Virus record (IMG/VR): IMGVR_UViG_3300033183_000299
Coordinates: 119,931 to 183,930 of that record
Direction: 5' to 3' (one strand)
Source of the DNA: a virus
Length of the DNA stretch: 64,000 bases
Of the stretch, positions 1-7,407 are shown piece by piece. How positions within the stretch are numbered: the stretch's first letter is position 1; each line of letters opens with the position of its first letter. The notes beneath the pieces are model-generated. The model was not told the origin of the DNA, searched no databases, and saw only the letters and a program-made list of their open reading frames with translations. The position numbers and the translations under genes were made by a program.

Positions 1-693
1 TTCTTTTTCAAACCATGCTTGGTCTCTATCTGGATGTACATCCCAATTTAAAGTTGTAGGATAGAAATCATTCATTTCTGTTTCAGCTTCGGTAAACGTT
101 TTGTGAAACCAATTTCCAACCCCGTTAGGAGTGCTCAGAGCGATACAGCGGCCCCCTGTAGACAAAGTAGGGTAAAGACCCGTCCAAAGCTCTTCGAGGC
201 CGTCAACGAACGCTGCCTCGTCTATAATGAGCAAGGACAATGCTTCCGAACGACCAGCATCTCCAGATGTGGTTCCGGCTTTTACCTGAGATCCATTTGT
301 AAGCTCAAATGACTGTTTGTTGTCGGTTTGGATTTTCGCGATCATCATCCACGATGGGAGATTTCTGAAGATCATTTTTACCTTTTTTACAAGGTTTGTT
401 GCTGTGGAAAGTTTCGTTGCGATAACGAGAACATTCTTTTCTCGATGAAACAGCATGAACCAAGCAACATAGGCAGCTGAGATTGTCGAGATCCCAAGCT
501 GCCTTGCTTTTAAAATAACGTTGAAACGATAATCATTAAAGGACTTAAGCATGTCTCTCTGGTAGTCGTAAGTCTTAAATGGAATTTGACCTTTGAGAGG
601 ATGAGAGATCTTACAATAATTGTCGATGAAGTATTGAGGATCTTTTCCGCACCTTACAAGTTCTTTAACGATTTCATTTTTGGTGAGTTTCAT
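1..693 (-). CDS. terL: Terminase large subunit, partial (N-terminal ATPase part)
   Basis: This is the ATPase motor that packages DNA into proheads. Only the first 231 codons are present, because the gene runs off the left edge; the C-terminal nuclease domain is outside the window. From the ATG at 693, preceded by a GGAG ribosome site, the translation shows a TerL-type Walker A variant (ARQLGIST, residues 63-70), a Walker B LLIIDEA (about 154-160) and the coupling motif LSTPNG (186-191). It follows the 185-residue protein at 704 in what looks like a single operon. The N-terminus MKLTKNEIVKEL resembles that of two small proteins further right, which may be chance. Family assignment is firm. Confidence 0.93.
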   Translation of the reverse strand, partial: MKLTKNEIVKELVRCGKDPQYFIDNYCKISHPLKGQIPFKTYDYQRDMLKSFNDYRFNVILKARQLGISTISAAYVAWFMLFHREKNVLVIATKLSTATNLVKKVKMIFRNLPSWMMIAKIQTDNKQSFELTNGSQVKAGTTSGDAGRSEALSLLIIDEAAFVDGLEELWTGLYPTLSTGGRCIALSTPNGVGNWFHKTFTEAETEMNDFYPTTLNWDVHPDRDQAWFEKE

Positions 694-703
694 TTACTCT
701 CCA

Positions 704-1261
704 TTACTTCTTTTGATTATCGGAAGCCTTAATCTTTTCATTTTGAGGGCGCTTTGCTTTTGCGAACTCTAAAAACTTTTTAGTAATGTCGCGAGTTGTA
801 TCTTCCGAAGGAGATTGAATCTCATCCATTTGTAAGCCGCCAATCTTGTAATGTTGGTAAGCCTGAACAAATGTGCGAACGTTTGAGGTCGTTTGAACAA
901 TAACTTGCGGATCACCTTTCGCAGTTAAAGAAACAGAGTTTCCAGTGATTGCTTTATATTCTTTTTGTAAGAACTTTTTTACTTCATTGATTGTGCGAGT
1001 GATTTCATTCTCAAAACCATTCTCCTTAAGGTCTTTCATCATCACATCAGATTGATAATTGATGATCATGGAGTCGCCATAGAACTTAACCTTGAAGCCG
1101 TCGATACAACGCTTATCAAGAAGAGGAATGCCTTCCTCTCGCATTAGGCCAACTTTGCGTGCCTTGCCGTCGTGTGAATAGTTTTCCATGTGAGCGCCGT
1201 CATAAGCATTTGCTGCTGCTTGGGCGAGCCCTTGGACAATTTCTAAAATTTCTTTACTCAT
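704..1261 (-). CDS. Conserved-looking protein just upstream of terminase, possible packaging factor
   Basis: A 185-residue soluble, charged protein of unrecognised family. I chose the ATG at 1261 over an upstream in-frame codon at 1288 because it forms an ATGA overlap with the stop of the preceding gene. The C-terminal third is rich in Lys, Glu and Gln and probably flexible; no enzymatic motif is visible. Its position directly before the terminase large subunit is where small terminase subunits usually lie, and its length is close to T4 gp16, but this rests only on position and size. Confidence 0.7.
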   Translation of the reverse strand: MSKEILEIVQGLAQAAANAYDGAHMENYSHDGKARKVGLMREEGIPLLDKRCIDGFKVKFYGDSMIINYQSDVMMKDLKENGFENEITRTINEVKKFLQKEYKAITGNSVSLTAKGDPQVIVQTTSNVRTFVQAYQHYKIGGLQMDEIQSPSEDTTRDITKKFLEFAKAKRPQNEKIKASDNQKK

Positions 1262-1626
1262 TTGTTTGGCCTCCAACCTGATTTCCATCTTTCTTCACGC
1301 CCTTCAACCCATTGAATATAGCACTTAAGACAGCAATCAAATTTTGTCATGTAAAGGTCATCAACGGATTTGAAAGAATAAGTATTGCAAATTGGGCATG
1401 AACGCTTTGATTCTCTATTAAGTAGTTCTTTTGAGATTAAAACACCGTTCAAGTCTCTCATTGGAGACTCTTGTTTTTCTTGTCTGTAATTTGACTTAAG
1501 TTGTTCGAGATATTCTTTTTCCTTTTCATTATCCCATTGAGACTTTGGATTGACTATGGCTTCTTCGCCATATTTTTCAGCGATTGCTTTTTCAACTTTT
1601 GCAGCATAATTTGGATCTTTGCTCAT
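1258..1626 (-). CDS. Small zinc-ribbon protein
   Basis: A 122-residue protein with a basic and acidic helical N-terminal half and a C-terminal Cys4 zinc ribbon: CPIC near residue 77 and CCLKC about 20 residues later. The end is rich in Trp and Arg (RWKSGWRPNK), which suggests nucleic-acid or protein contacts. Its start overlaps the previous stop as TAATG, and its own stop overlaps the next start as ATGA, so it is translationally coupled to both neighbours. The function is unknown. A role in packaging or as a terminase accessory is possible from its position only. Confidence 0.7.
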   Translation of the reverse strand: MSKDPNYAAKVEKAIAEKYGEEAIVNPKSQWDNEKEKEYLEQLKSNYRQEKQESPMRDLNGVLISKELLNRESKRSCPICNTYSFKSVDDLYMTKFDCCLKCYIQWVEGREERWKSGWRPNK

Positions 1627-2030
1627 TAATTCTCCACGATTTGATTAACAGAATAGTAAGTCAATAGAGATGCTGCCGTACCAGTTAGAAATCCTCCAAA
1701 AAAGATCCATGATGCTCTTTTTGGGTTCACATGCTTTCTCAACATCTCGATTTCATTATCTTTGATCTCCATGAGAAGCTCATGTCTCTTTGTCAAAGTT
1801 TCCTTTTCAGCCTCTAAATAGTCAATGTGGAGGTCTTTTTCTGCTAACTTGAGAGAATAGTCGAGGGTCTTTTGGATGTCGCACTGTTCCTCGGTGAACT
1901 CCCTCATGGTCAAAATTGAGGCAACTGCTTCATCGTTGAACAATCTACCATTAAAAGGAGCCGTCTCGCCCTCGGAGAGTGGGGTCATCAACGGCTCTGC
2001 AAATGACAATGAAACTAATAGCCAAATCAT
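1626..2030 (-). CDS. Exported coiled-coil protein with C-terminal membrane segment (spanin-like candidate)
   Basis: The N-terminus (MIWLLVSLSFAEPL) looks like a short signal peptide. The middle, about residues 40-100, is strongly heptad-like and charged, and a membrane segment (WIFFGGFLTGTAASLLTYY) lies near the C-terminus. With the TM/coiled-coil protein and the holin immediately upstream it forms a cassette of three overlapping membrane genes next to terminase, which suggests lysis. A protein anchored at its C-terminus with a periplasmic coiled coil could act with the preceding gene in disrupting the outer membrane, but it is not a classical Rz1 lipoprotein because it has no lipobox. It overlaps the previous gene as ATGA. 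Confidence 0.65.
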   Translation of the reverse strand: MIWLLVSLSFAEPLMTPLSEGETAPFNGRLFNDEAVASILTMREFTEEQCDIQKTLDYSLKLAEKDLHIDYLEAEKETLTKRHELLMEIKDNEIEMLRKHVNPKRASWIFFGGFLTGTAASLLTYYSVNQIVEN

Positions 2031-2398
2031 TTTAATTTCGCAATATTAAATTCTTCCAACAACAATCGATCGATTGCTTCAGGGTCCTCTTTGGCAAGCT
2101 CAAGCAACTCAAGCTTTCTATTTAGAGTTTCTTTCTCGAGTTCCGTCTTCGCAACTCTTGCTTCTTTTCTAAGTTTGATCCGTGTATTCACATACTTCTG
2201 ATGTGCTTTTGCTATGGACAACTTTTCTTCAGCAGATAGTTCTTTCTCTATTTCAATTTCTTTTTCTTTGCTCTCGGTAACTTCGAGAACTAGTTTATCG
2301 GATGCTCGCTTTCCACTGCGTCCAATAGCAAAGGCCAATAGTGCAACACCAGCAGCAGCGAACCATTCCCACTTTTCTTTAATGTATTCCCAAATCAT
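2027..2398 (-). CDS. Membrane-anchored coiled-coil protein (i-spanin-like candidate)
   Basis: A 123-residue protein with one N-terminal transmembrane helix (WFAAAGVALLAFAIG) followed by a long, highly charged alpha-helical region. This is the layout of an inner-membrane Rz-type spanin. I chose the ATG at 2398 rather than the one at 2410, because it overlaps the holin stop as ATGA and has a GGAG site at good distance. No enzymatic motif is present. The lysis role is inferred from architecture and position after the holin. Confidence 0.65.
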   Translation of the reverse strand: MIWEYIKEKWEWFAAAGVALLAFAIGRSGKRASDKLVLEVTESKEKEIEIEKELSAEEKLSIAKAHQKYVNTRIKLRKEARVAKTELEKETLNRKLELLELAKEDPEAIDRLLLEEFNIAKLK

Positions 2399-2610
2399 CC
2401 GTGTCTCCAAGTTCTTGCGAAGTCAATCGCAGTTTGGCCACCGATGTAGGTCATGGCGATCATCCCCCATGTGTCGGCATCTAATCCAACGCCCAAATAC
2501 AAAAGGGCAGTAGCGACAGCGAATACAAGGAGCTTTCTTGAGATTGCTCTTTCCATTACGCTATCGATAATGCCCTTCTTTTCTTCTTTTGATTGTTTAG
2601 AGTCTTCCAT
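2395..2610 (-). CDS. Holin-like small membrane protein
   Basis: A 71-residue protein with a charged N-terminus (MEDSKQSKEEKKG), a hydrophobic helix LLVFAVATALLYLGVGL, a short linker containing DADTW and a second hydrophobic stretch WGMIAMTYIGGQTAI. Two membrane segments in this length fit a class II holin, which permeabilises the inner membrane at the end of infection. It is the first gene of the lysis-like cassette, with an AGGAG ribosome site, and a candidate late-promoter motif ACTACTTA lies 24 nt upstream. The spike/amidase genes that could supply muralytic activity are far away at 48-49 kb. Confidence 0.75.
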   Translation of the reverse strand: MEDSKQSKEEKKGIIDSVMERAISRKLLVFAVATALLYLGVGLDADTWGMIAMTYIGGQTAIDFARTWRHG

Positions 2611-2634
2611 AATAAGTTCTCCTATGGTTGACCC

Positions 2635-2642
2635 TAAGTAGT
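2635..2642 (-). promoter_or_regulatory. Candidate late-promoter motif ACTACTTA
   Basis: On the minus strand ACTACTTA lies 24 nt before the holin start, leaving room for a short leader with its AGGAG site. It matches the motif seen before virion genes in this window. No -35 element is visible. Confidence 0.45.
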
Positions 2643-2650
2643 TTCAGAGT

Positions 2651-5260
2651 TTACAATTTGACTTGTGCATACCCGTCAGTCTTATCGATCTCAATTGTTG
2701 TATCAACAATGTCCTTGAGACTTTCTAAATGAGTGATCAGCAATACTGTTTTGAATTGAGTTTTGATCATCTGAAGTAATTGAACAAAACCTTCCATATG
2801 CTCAGCATCTAATGCCGTTGCCGGTTCATCAAGAATGAATAGTTGGCTCTTTGGTAGAGACGATACTGAGATTAGGGCAAGTCGAACAGCCATAGAAGCA
2901 ATTGTCTTTTCAGCACCAGACCCCATGGACAATGGTCGAGCATCATATTTCGGATGCTTTAGGTAGACCTCCAACTTATCTCCATCCTCAGCAAAGAACA
3001 CTTGAAAATCAACGATGGAAGAAAGAACTTTTTGGATCTCATCGTTGATGATTGGAAGCATTGATTTGATAACTTCGTATGAAATTCCATTCGCATGAGT
3101 TGCTTTTACAAAGATGTCATAAGCAATGTAATCACGCTCAGCTTCTTTGATTTGTTCAATTCTCTCATTGGCTTCCTGAATCATACGTTCAGCAGAACCT
3201 TTTTCAGACATGTACCCAAGAACCTTTTCATCGCATCGTTTGATATCGGCAATCTTCAAATCAACAGTCTTATTGATTGCTAATAAGTCTCTCTTAAGGG
3301 AGGAAAGGTTTTCATACGCTTCAATGTTTTCGTTGTAGTATGCGATATCTGAATTGAGCTTCTCGATACGATGCTCAGCTAAAGATGCTTTACCTTCAAA
3401 GTTTTCCCACTGAATACTCATGTTTCTGATTTCATCAGTTAGTTTCTTATGAGATGTTTTGCTATCTGAATATCGATTGATAATGTTGTTCAGCGCTTCT
3501 TCATCAAACAAAGAACCTTTCATTTTAAGATCCAAAAGCTTTGACTTGATGTCTTCAATCTCAATATTCATTGGAGGTACTTTGCTTTTTGCTGCTTCCG
3601 CTTCCTTTACAAACTCATTATCGCAACAATATTTACAATCCGGATCGTACTCATGACCTTTGAGCATATCTATCTTTGATTGTAAGTTATCTCTCTTACG
3701 AGTTTTGCTTTGGAGGTCTTTGGTCAACTCTTTTAATTCTGACTTGATGGTCTCTAGGTCTTTGAGTTCAAGTTCAGCCTTATTGGAAGCTTCAAGCATG
3801 CTTGGAAGAGAAGAGGTCAAATCTTCAATCTGAGAGCGTTTTGACTTAATCTTGGTAGACAATGCCTCCATTTGATTGCGAGAACTTGAGAGTGTCTTTT
3901 CGGCCTCTTTAAGAAGTGATTTGACTGAATCAATATCTATCTCTTTTTGGGATGCTGCCTCTACTTGTTCTTTGATCATCGTTTGTTCTTGTTTAAGGGT
4001 ATCTAAACGGATATTGTGTCGATCGCATAAGTCTTTTTGAACCTCGATATCTTCAAGGATCTCGGACAACTCCTCTTTCGCTCGAGACAATTTCTTATCC
4101 CAATCAGCAGATTGAAGATGTTTGATTACGCCACGCATTTCGGCAGAGTCTTGCTTTGCTAGTTTGTGCATTTGATCAAATATTTGAAGATCCAAAAACT
4201 TAGCCAGAATTTCTTTGCGTTTCGTTGATCCTTCGCTGATAAATCCAAAAGAATCGTTCTGTGCTGCTAGAGAGGTCATCATAAAGTCCTCTAATGACCC
4301 AAAAGTATCCTTGATGTTATCATCAGTTTTGTTTCGGGTATCTCCATTTTTGGACTCCGGAGTTGTTCCAAAGTTATACTTTGTAAAGTCTAGCTCTGTT
4401 TTAGCCGAGATGACTTCTCGACCTTTAGACTTTCCGGTTGTTTTTTCGAGGCTTCGAGCAATTTTATAAACATCATCGCCGACAGCGATCTCGAGCTTAC
4501 AAGAAGCTCTTTCTTGGTTTTGATTGATGATATGGACATTCTTTCTTTCTCCCTTAGATGTAGTATTAAATAGGCCAAACAAAGCAGCGTCAATAATTGA
4601 AGACTTGCCTGAATAGTTTTTACCGAAGATGCCCACAAGCCCATTTAACTTGCTGAAATCTAGAGTATTGCCTTTTCCGTAATTAAATAGGTAGTCCCAC
4701 TTCATTTTCTTAATATCCCAAACAACATTTCGAGATACGCCGTTCGATGAATCAACTTTCTTTAAATACTCTTGCGAAAGCTCAACTACGCGATCTTTGA
4801 CTGAGTCTTCAACTTCATTTGTCTCCATAAATTCACGAAGAAACTTTTCTTGATTCTTTGGGTCTCGCATGTTGATTGCCTTACCGCCATTGGCTGAAGA
4901 CACCGAAGCTGATGACTGAGAATTGTTTACAAAAGAAACCGAATGAGTCGACCACTTAACTTGGGCGTAATCGCAGGCTCTCTTTAATTTTGCTGTGGGT
5001 AAGTTATAATTACAAACCAATCGTAAACGAGCATTCTTGGGTACATCTACATTGGGTAGTGTACCATCTTGATTTAGATGCACTGTAATAAATGGTCGAG
5101 GAGATTGGAATAATCTTTTCTCGATTGAATGCTTGTCTTTGGAGTGAATATTCCAAATCAAATAACCTTTTAGGCGAGACTCTCCAAAGTTCTGTTGCAC
5201 AGTGCTGCCTGCATAAATGCAGATGCACTTCTTTTTTCTTAATTTAATTTTTTTAGCCAT
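2651..5260 (-). CDS. 46: Rad50/SbcC-like recombination ATPase (gp46-like) carrying the C-terminal part of Mre11 at its N-terminus
   Basis: This is the SMC-type ATPase subunit of the phage recombination nuclease, which processes DNA ends for recombination-dependent replication. It shows Walker A GKNYSGKS (213-220), long coiled coils (about 370-540 and 550-720), a zinc-hook motif CKYC (542-545) at their apex, an ABC signature LSMGSGAEKT near 777, Walker B LFILDEPATALD (807-818) and an H-loop LLITH near 840. Residues 12-95 do not belong to Rad50: IYAGSTVQQNFGE followed by KGYLIW is the segment that normally follows the last catalytic motif of Mre11/SbcD. The missing front of that Mre11 is the gene at 6101-6787, beyond an HNH gene. 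The start at 5260 has a GGAGGAC site lying inside the end of the HNH gene. Confidence 0.93.
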   Translation of the reverse strand: MAKKIKLRKKKCICIYAGSTVQQNFGESRLKGYLIWNIHSKDKHSIEKRLFQSPRPFITVHLNQDGTLPNVDVPKNARLRLVCNYNLPTAKLKRACDYAQVKWSTHSVSFVNNSQSSASVSSANGGKAINMRDPKNQEKFLREFMETNEVEDSVKDRVVELSQEYLKKVDSSNGVSRNVVWDIKKMKWDYLFNYGKGNTLDFSKLNGLVGIFGKNYSGKSSIIDAALFGLFNTTSKGERKNVHIINQNQERASCKLEIAVGDDVYKIARSLEKTTGKSKGREVISAKTELDFTKYNFGTTPESKNGDTRNKTDDNIKDTFGSLEDFMMTSLAAQNDSFGFISEGSTKRKEILAKFLDLQIFDQMHKLAKQDSAEMRGVIKHLQSADWDKKLSRAKEELSEILEDIEVQKDLCDRHNIRLDTLKQEQTMIKEQVEAASQKEIDIDSVKSLLKEAEKTLSSSRNQMEALSTKIKSKRSQIEDLTSSLPSMLEASNKAELELKDLETIKSELKELTKDLQSKTRKRDNLQSKIDMLKGHEYDPDCKYCCDNEFVKEAEAAKSKVPPMNIEIEDIKSKLLDLKMKGSLFDEEALNNIINRYSDSKTSHKKLTDEIRNMSIQWENFEGKASLAEHRIEKLNSDIAYYNENIEAYENLSSLKRDLLAINKTVDLKIADIKRCDEKVLGYMSEKGSAERMIQEANERIEQIKEAERDYIAYDIFVKATHANGISYEVIKSMLPIINDEIQKVLSSIVDFQVFFAEDGDKLEVYLKHPKYDARPLSMGSGAEKTIASMAVRLALISVSSLPKSQLFILDEPATALDAEHMEGFVQLLQMIKTQFKTVLLITHLESLKDIVDTTIEIDKTDGYAQVKL

Positions 5261-6048
5261 TTGTCCTCCATTTTATTTGACTTTTTTAAATTTTCTTTCC
5301 ATGGAATGAATTGCAAGTTTGATATATCACCTATGATATCTGGGGATATATCGTTTAACCATCCATAGGAAATTGGTATGATATGGTCCAAATGATAACA
5401 ATCTTCATTCAAATCAGATCTCCCCCTTTTATCATAATGAGGCAAGGTAGATAAATCTTGAGATTCTGTTATTCTCTTTACTTGTTTATAATATCTTTCT
5501 TTATTGCTCAATTTGGCCTCATATTCTTCAAATGGAATTCCAACCATCGTCTCTATTAATGTTTTGCGTCGGCGCTCTATGACATCTGCATCAATCATAG
5601 AGGCTGCGAGTTCAAGCGAGCCGGAGCCATACATCTCTATGCATGTTTGTTCACATTTTTCTCGGCATTCTTTATTGGACCAATTGTGTCGAGAGCCATA
5701 TTTTTCTAAATAAGTCTGTTTTCTCCTTTGAATAGATTCTGGTGACCATCCAAAATTATAGCCTGTTTCTTCAAAAAATTTTTCTCTTGCTTCTTCTCGA
5801 GAAGACAAAACTTTGTCGACATAGTCTTCGTCTTTCCAAAATTCAATCATTGCTTTAGATTTCAAGAGTTTTGATTTCTCAGACTGCTCTTTCCCATACA
5901 TATGGTTTCCTTCACCTTTCATTATTTTCTTTTTATGTTCATCGACGCAGTTTCTAGAGCAATAGTGTCTTTTCGATCTCTTGAGTCTAGATGTTGCTTT
6001 TTCAAATTCAACACAGCAATTATCGCACTTTATTTTAGTCATTTTCAT
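5239..6048 (-). CDS. HNH homing endonuclease with zinc finger and NUMOD3-like motif, inserted in the Mre11-Rad50 locus
   Basis: A 269-residue mobile endonuclease. A zinc finger (CDNC near residue 8 and CSRNC near 30) leads into a NUMOD3-like DNA-binding segment (GEGNHMYGKEQSEKSK). The HNH catalytic motif is at the C-terminus: HLDHIIPISYG around 220, then NLQFIPWKENLKKSNK. Such enzymes cut a conserved site in alleles lacking the insertion, and repair copies them in. It separates the two halves of what looks like a single Mre11-Rad50 reading frame, and its 3' end overlaps the start of the second half by 22 nt. The start at 6048 has a GGAGG site, and a candidate late-promoter motif lies 35 nt upstream. 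Confidence 0.88.
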   Translation of the reverse strand: MKMTKIKCDNCCVEFEKATSRLKRSKRHYCSRNCVDEHKKKIMKGEGNHMYGKEQSEKSKLLKSKAMIEFWKDEDYVDKVLSSREEAREKFFEETGYNFGWSPESIQRRKQTYLEKYGSRHNWSNKECREKCEQTCIEMYGSGSLELAASMIDADVIERRRKTLIETMVGIPFEEYEAKLSNKERYYKQVKRITESQDLSTLPHYDKRGRSDLNEDCYHLDHIIPISYGWLNDISPDIIGDISNLQFIPWKENLKKSNKMEDKWLKKLN

Positions 6049-6083
6049 TTTTTACTCCTCCCTTATGTTTTGTTGGATAGTAG

Positions 6084-6091
6084 TAAATAGT
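6084..6091 (-). promoter_or_regulatory. Candidate late-promoter motif ACTATTTA
   Basis: A perfect ACTATTTA on the minus strand, 35 nt before the HNH gene start and just after the end of the Mre11 N-terminal piece. It would let the inserted endonuclease be expressed separately from the nuclease genes. Confidence 0.45.
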
Positions 6092-6100
6092 TTTGCTGAA

Positions 6101-6787
6101 CTATTCTTCTACAATTTCCCAACCATTCTTGAGAAATTTATCTAATTCAGATTCATCAATCTCTATTTCTTCATATTCATTTTTATTGAAATCTGAAGTT
6201 CCGAGTCTTTGAGTCTTGTGAATATCTCCAAGCATGGCGTAATCAAAGTCTTCGAAAATTGAAACATCGTCTTCTCCATGGTCCAATGAGAACCCACTTC
6301 CAACCATTGAGCCACGAACAGCTCCATGATACAAGGCTATGTTGATAGCGTTTTCATTAGATGGGGCTTGCCAATTATCTCTATCGAACACAGAGAGAAC
6401 ATTGAAAGTCAGACCTGGCTCTGGAGAGTATTCGCCTGAGTTTTTCAGCAAAGTGAAATTTGGATGATTCATTGCCTCAACAATTGGAGTCACCGCATCT
6501 TGACGATCTCCATTTTTAAGATTTCCATCATGATTTCCAAGAATCATAATTGTTGGTGCGATATCTGCGAGAGACTTCAAAAAGTTAGAAGCCATCTCAA
6601 AATATTCTGGTGATAATTGTGTTTTTGTGTGAGCAAGGTCACCAGTATGTACAATGTAGTCTGGTTGCTCTTGCTTTAATGAGTCATATATTTGATTAAA
6701 CACGTGACGATATTCGTCATGATATTTAAGGTTTCGGATGTGTGTGTCACTAATGTGGCTAATTCTAAACATTTTTTTCTTAGTCAT
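6101..6787 (-). CDS. 47: Mre11/SbcD-like nuclease (gp47-like), N-terminal catalytic piece only
   Basis: This is the metallophosphoesterase nuclease partner of Rad50. Metal-binding motifs appear in order: D14 and H16 (SDTH), D50 (TGDLAH), N85-H86 (GNHD), H154 (YHGAV) and H190 (GDIHK, with Asp in place of the usual first His). The fold then stops: residues 196-228 are a highly acidic tail ending KNGWEIVEE, where other family members continue with the YPGS-like segment and capping domain. That continuation is found at the N-terminus of the protein at 2651-5260, on the other side of an HNH gene. At 228 residues it is much shorter than T4 gp47 (about 340). The start overlaps the previous stop as ATGA, with a GGAGG site. 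Confidence 0.9.
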   Translation of the reverse strand: MTKKKMFRISHISDTHIRNLKYHDEYRHVFNQIYDSLKQEQPDYIVHTGDLAHTKTQLSPEYFEMASNFLKSLADIAPTIMILGNHDGNLKNGDRQDAVTPIVEAMNHPNFTLLKNSGEYSPEPGLTFNVLSVFDRDNWQAPSNENAINIALYHGAVRGSMVGSGFSLDHGEDDVSIFEDFDYAMLGDIHKTQRLGTSDFNKNEYEEIEIDESELDKFLKNGWEIVEE

Positions 6788-7104
6788 TTGTCCTCCATGA
6801 TCTTGTTGCGTATTTCTAATGTAACACGATTTGATTGATGTGTCAAGTAAAAATCTTCACTTTCTTCAAAAAAAAGTGGACCACCCTTCATATGCGTTAG
6901 GTCCAAGGTGTTATATTCAAAAAATGTTATGGCCGTTCCATATTCCCAATGATTATACTTCCTCATACAATCCATGAGCATTTCTGTGTGATACACAAGT
7001 CTACCCCTATCAAAAGCTACAATTGCCTCATTGTAATGCTCTTGTGGCTCAATAATAATGAACTCGTGCCCTAACTCTAATCCTTCTTGGATAAATTTAT
7101 TCAT
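6784..7104 (-). CDS. Hypothetical protein
   Basis: A 106-residue protein of unrecognised family, mixed hydrophobic and acidic, without membrane segments or catalytic signatures. I chose the ATG at 7104 because an AGGAGG site precedes it and a strong promoter lies 24 nt upstream; the longer frame would begin upstream of the probable transcript start. Its stop overlaps the start of the Mre11 piece (ATGA). The promoter for that downstream gene lies inside its last codons. Position suggests an early gene. Confidence 0.7.
   Translation of the reverse strand: MNKFIQEGLELGHEFIIIEPQEHYNEAIVAFDRGRLVYHTEMLMDCMRKYNHWEYGTAITFFEYNTLDLTHMKGGPLFFEESEDFYLTHQSNRVTLEIRNKIMEDK
6818..6846 (-). promoter_or_regulatory. 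Sigma70-type early promoter for the Mre11 piece
   Basis: On the minus strand, TTGACA at 6846-6841, 17 bp, then TACATT at 6823-6818, with the block CGTGT directly before the -10. It lies inside the 3' coding part of the preceding gene and points at the Mre11-like start at 6787. Confidence 0.75.
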
Positions 7105-7127
7105 GATAACCTCCTGTGGTGTTAGAT

Positions 7128-7156
7128 AATGTAACACGTTCAAAAGAAGTTGTCAA
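7128..7156 (-). promoter_or_regulatory. Sigma70-type early promoter
   Basis: On the minus strand, TTGACA, 17 bp ending ACGTGT, then TACATT. It drives the 106-residue hypothetical gene and probably the recombination nuclease genes behind it. The -35 lies immediately after the stop of the gene at 7158-7364. Confidence 0.78.
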
Positions 7157-7157
7157 G

Positions 7158-7364
7158 TTAATTAAGTAAAATAATCATCTCTGATGAGACCACCATATCT
7201 ACATCTCCAAATAAAACCGAATACCATGTGATGCCTCGTCCAAATTCTTCGCCAAGAAGCTCATCAAAAGAGATGACTTCCAAGACAACCCCTACGTTTG
7301 GTATAGTCTGACTTTGATATTCTTCTAGAAACTCTACTAAGCTGCCTATTTCGATTTGTCCCAC
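7158..7364 (-). CDS. Small beta-barrel-like (SH3/KOW-type) protein
   Basis: A 68-residue protein with the pattern IGSLVEF, NVGVVLEV, TWYSVLFGD, VVSSEMI. This is typical of a small SH3- or KOW-like beta barrel, and the same pattern appears in the 99-residue protein at 59070. No catalytic residues are seen and the function is unknown. Its start at 7364 has a GAGGG site, and a candidate late-promoter motif embedded in a 15-nt palindrome lies 17 nt upstream. Confidence 0.65.
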   Translation of the reverse strand: MGQIEIGSLVEFLEEYQSQTIPNVGVVLEVISFDELLGEEFGRGITWYSVLFGDVDMVVSSEMIILLN

Positions 7365-7375
7365 ATAAGACCCTC

Positions 7376-7390
7376 CACTATTAAATAGTG
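7376..7390 (-). promoter_or_regulatory. Candidate late-promoter motif inside a perfect palindrome
   Basis: CACTAT-TAA-ATAGTG is a 6+3+6 perfect inverted repeat. Its minus strand contains ACTATTTA (7382-7389), 17 nt before the start at 7364. The symmetry means the motif could also be a protein-binding operator. Confidence 0.4.
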
Positions 7391-7407
7391 TCGGAACTGC
7401 GGGAGTC

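Noticed and set aside
5239-6100. Group I intron or intein around the HNH gene in the Mre11-Rad50 locus
   Set aside because: Only about 50 nt outside the HNH frame is non-coding, too little for a group I core, and I saw no P/Q/R/S-type elements. Both halves have their own stop, start and ribosome site, and no Hint-domain splicing motifs are present, so a split gene fits better.
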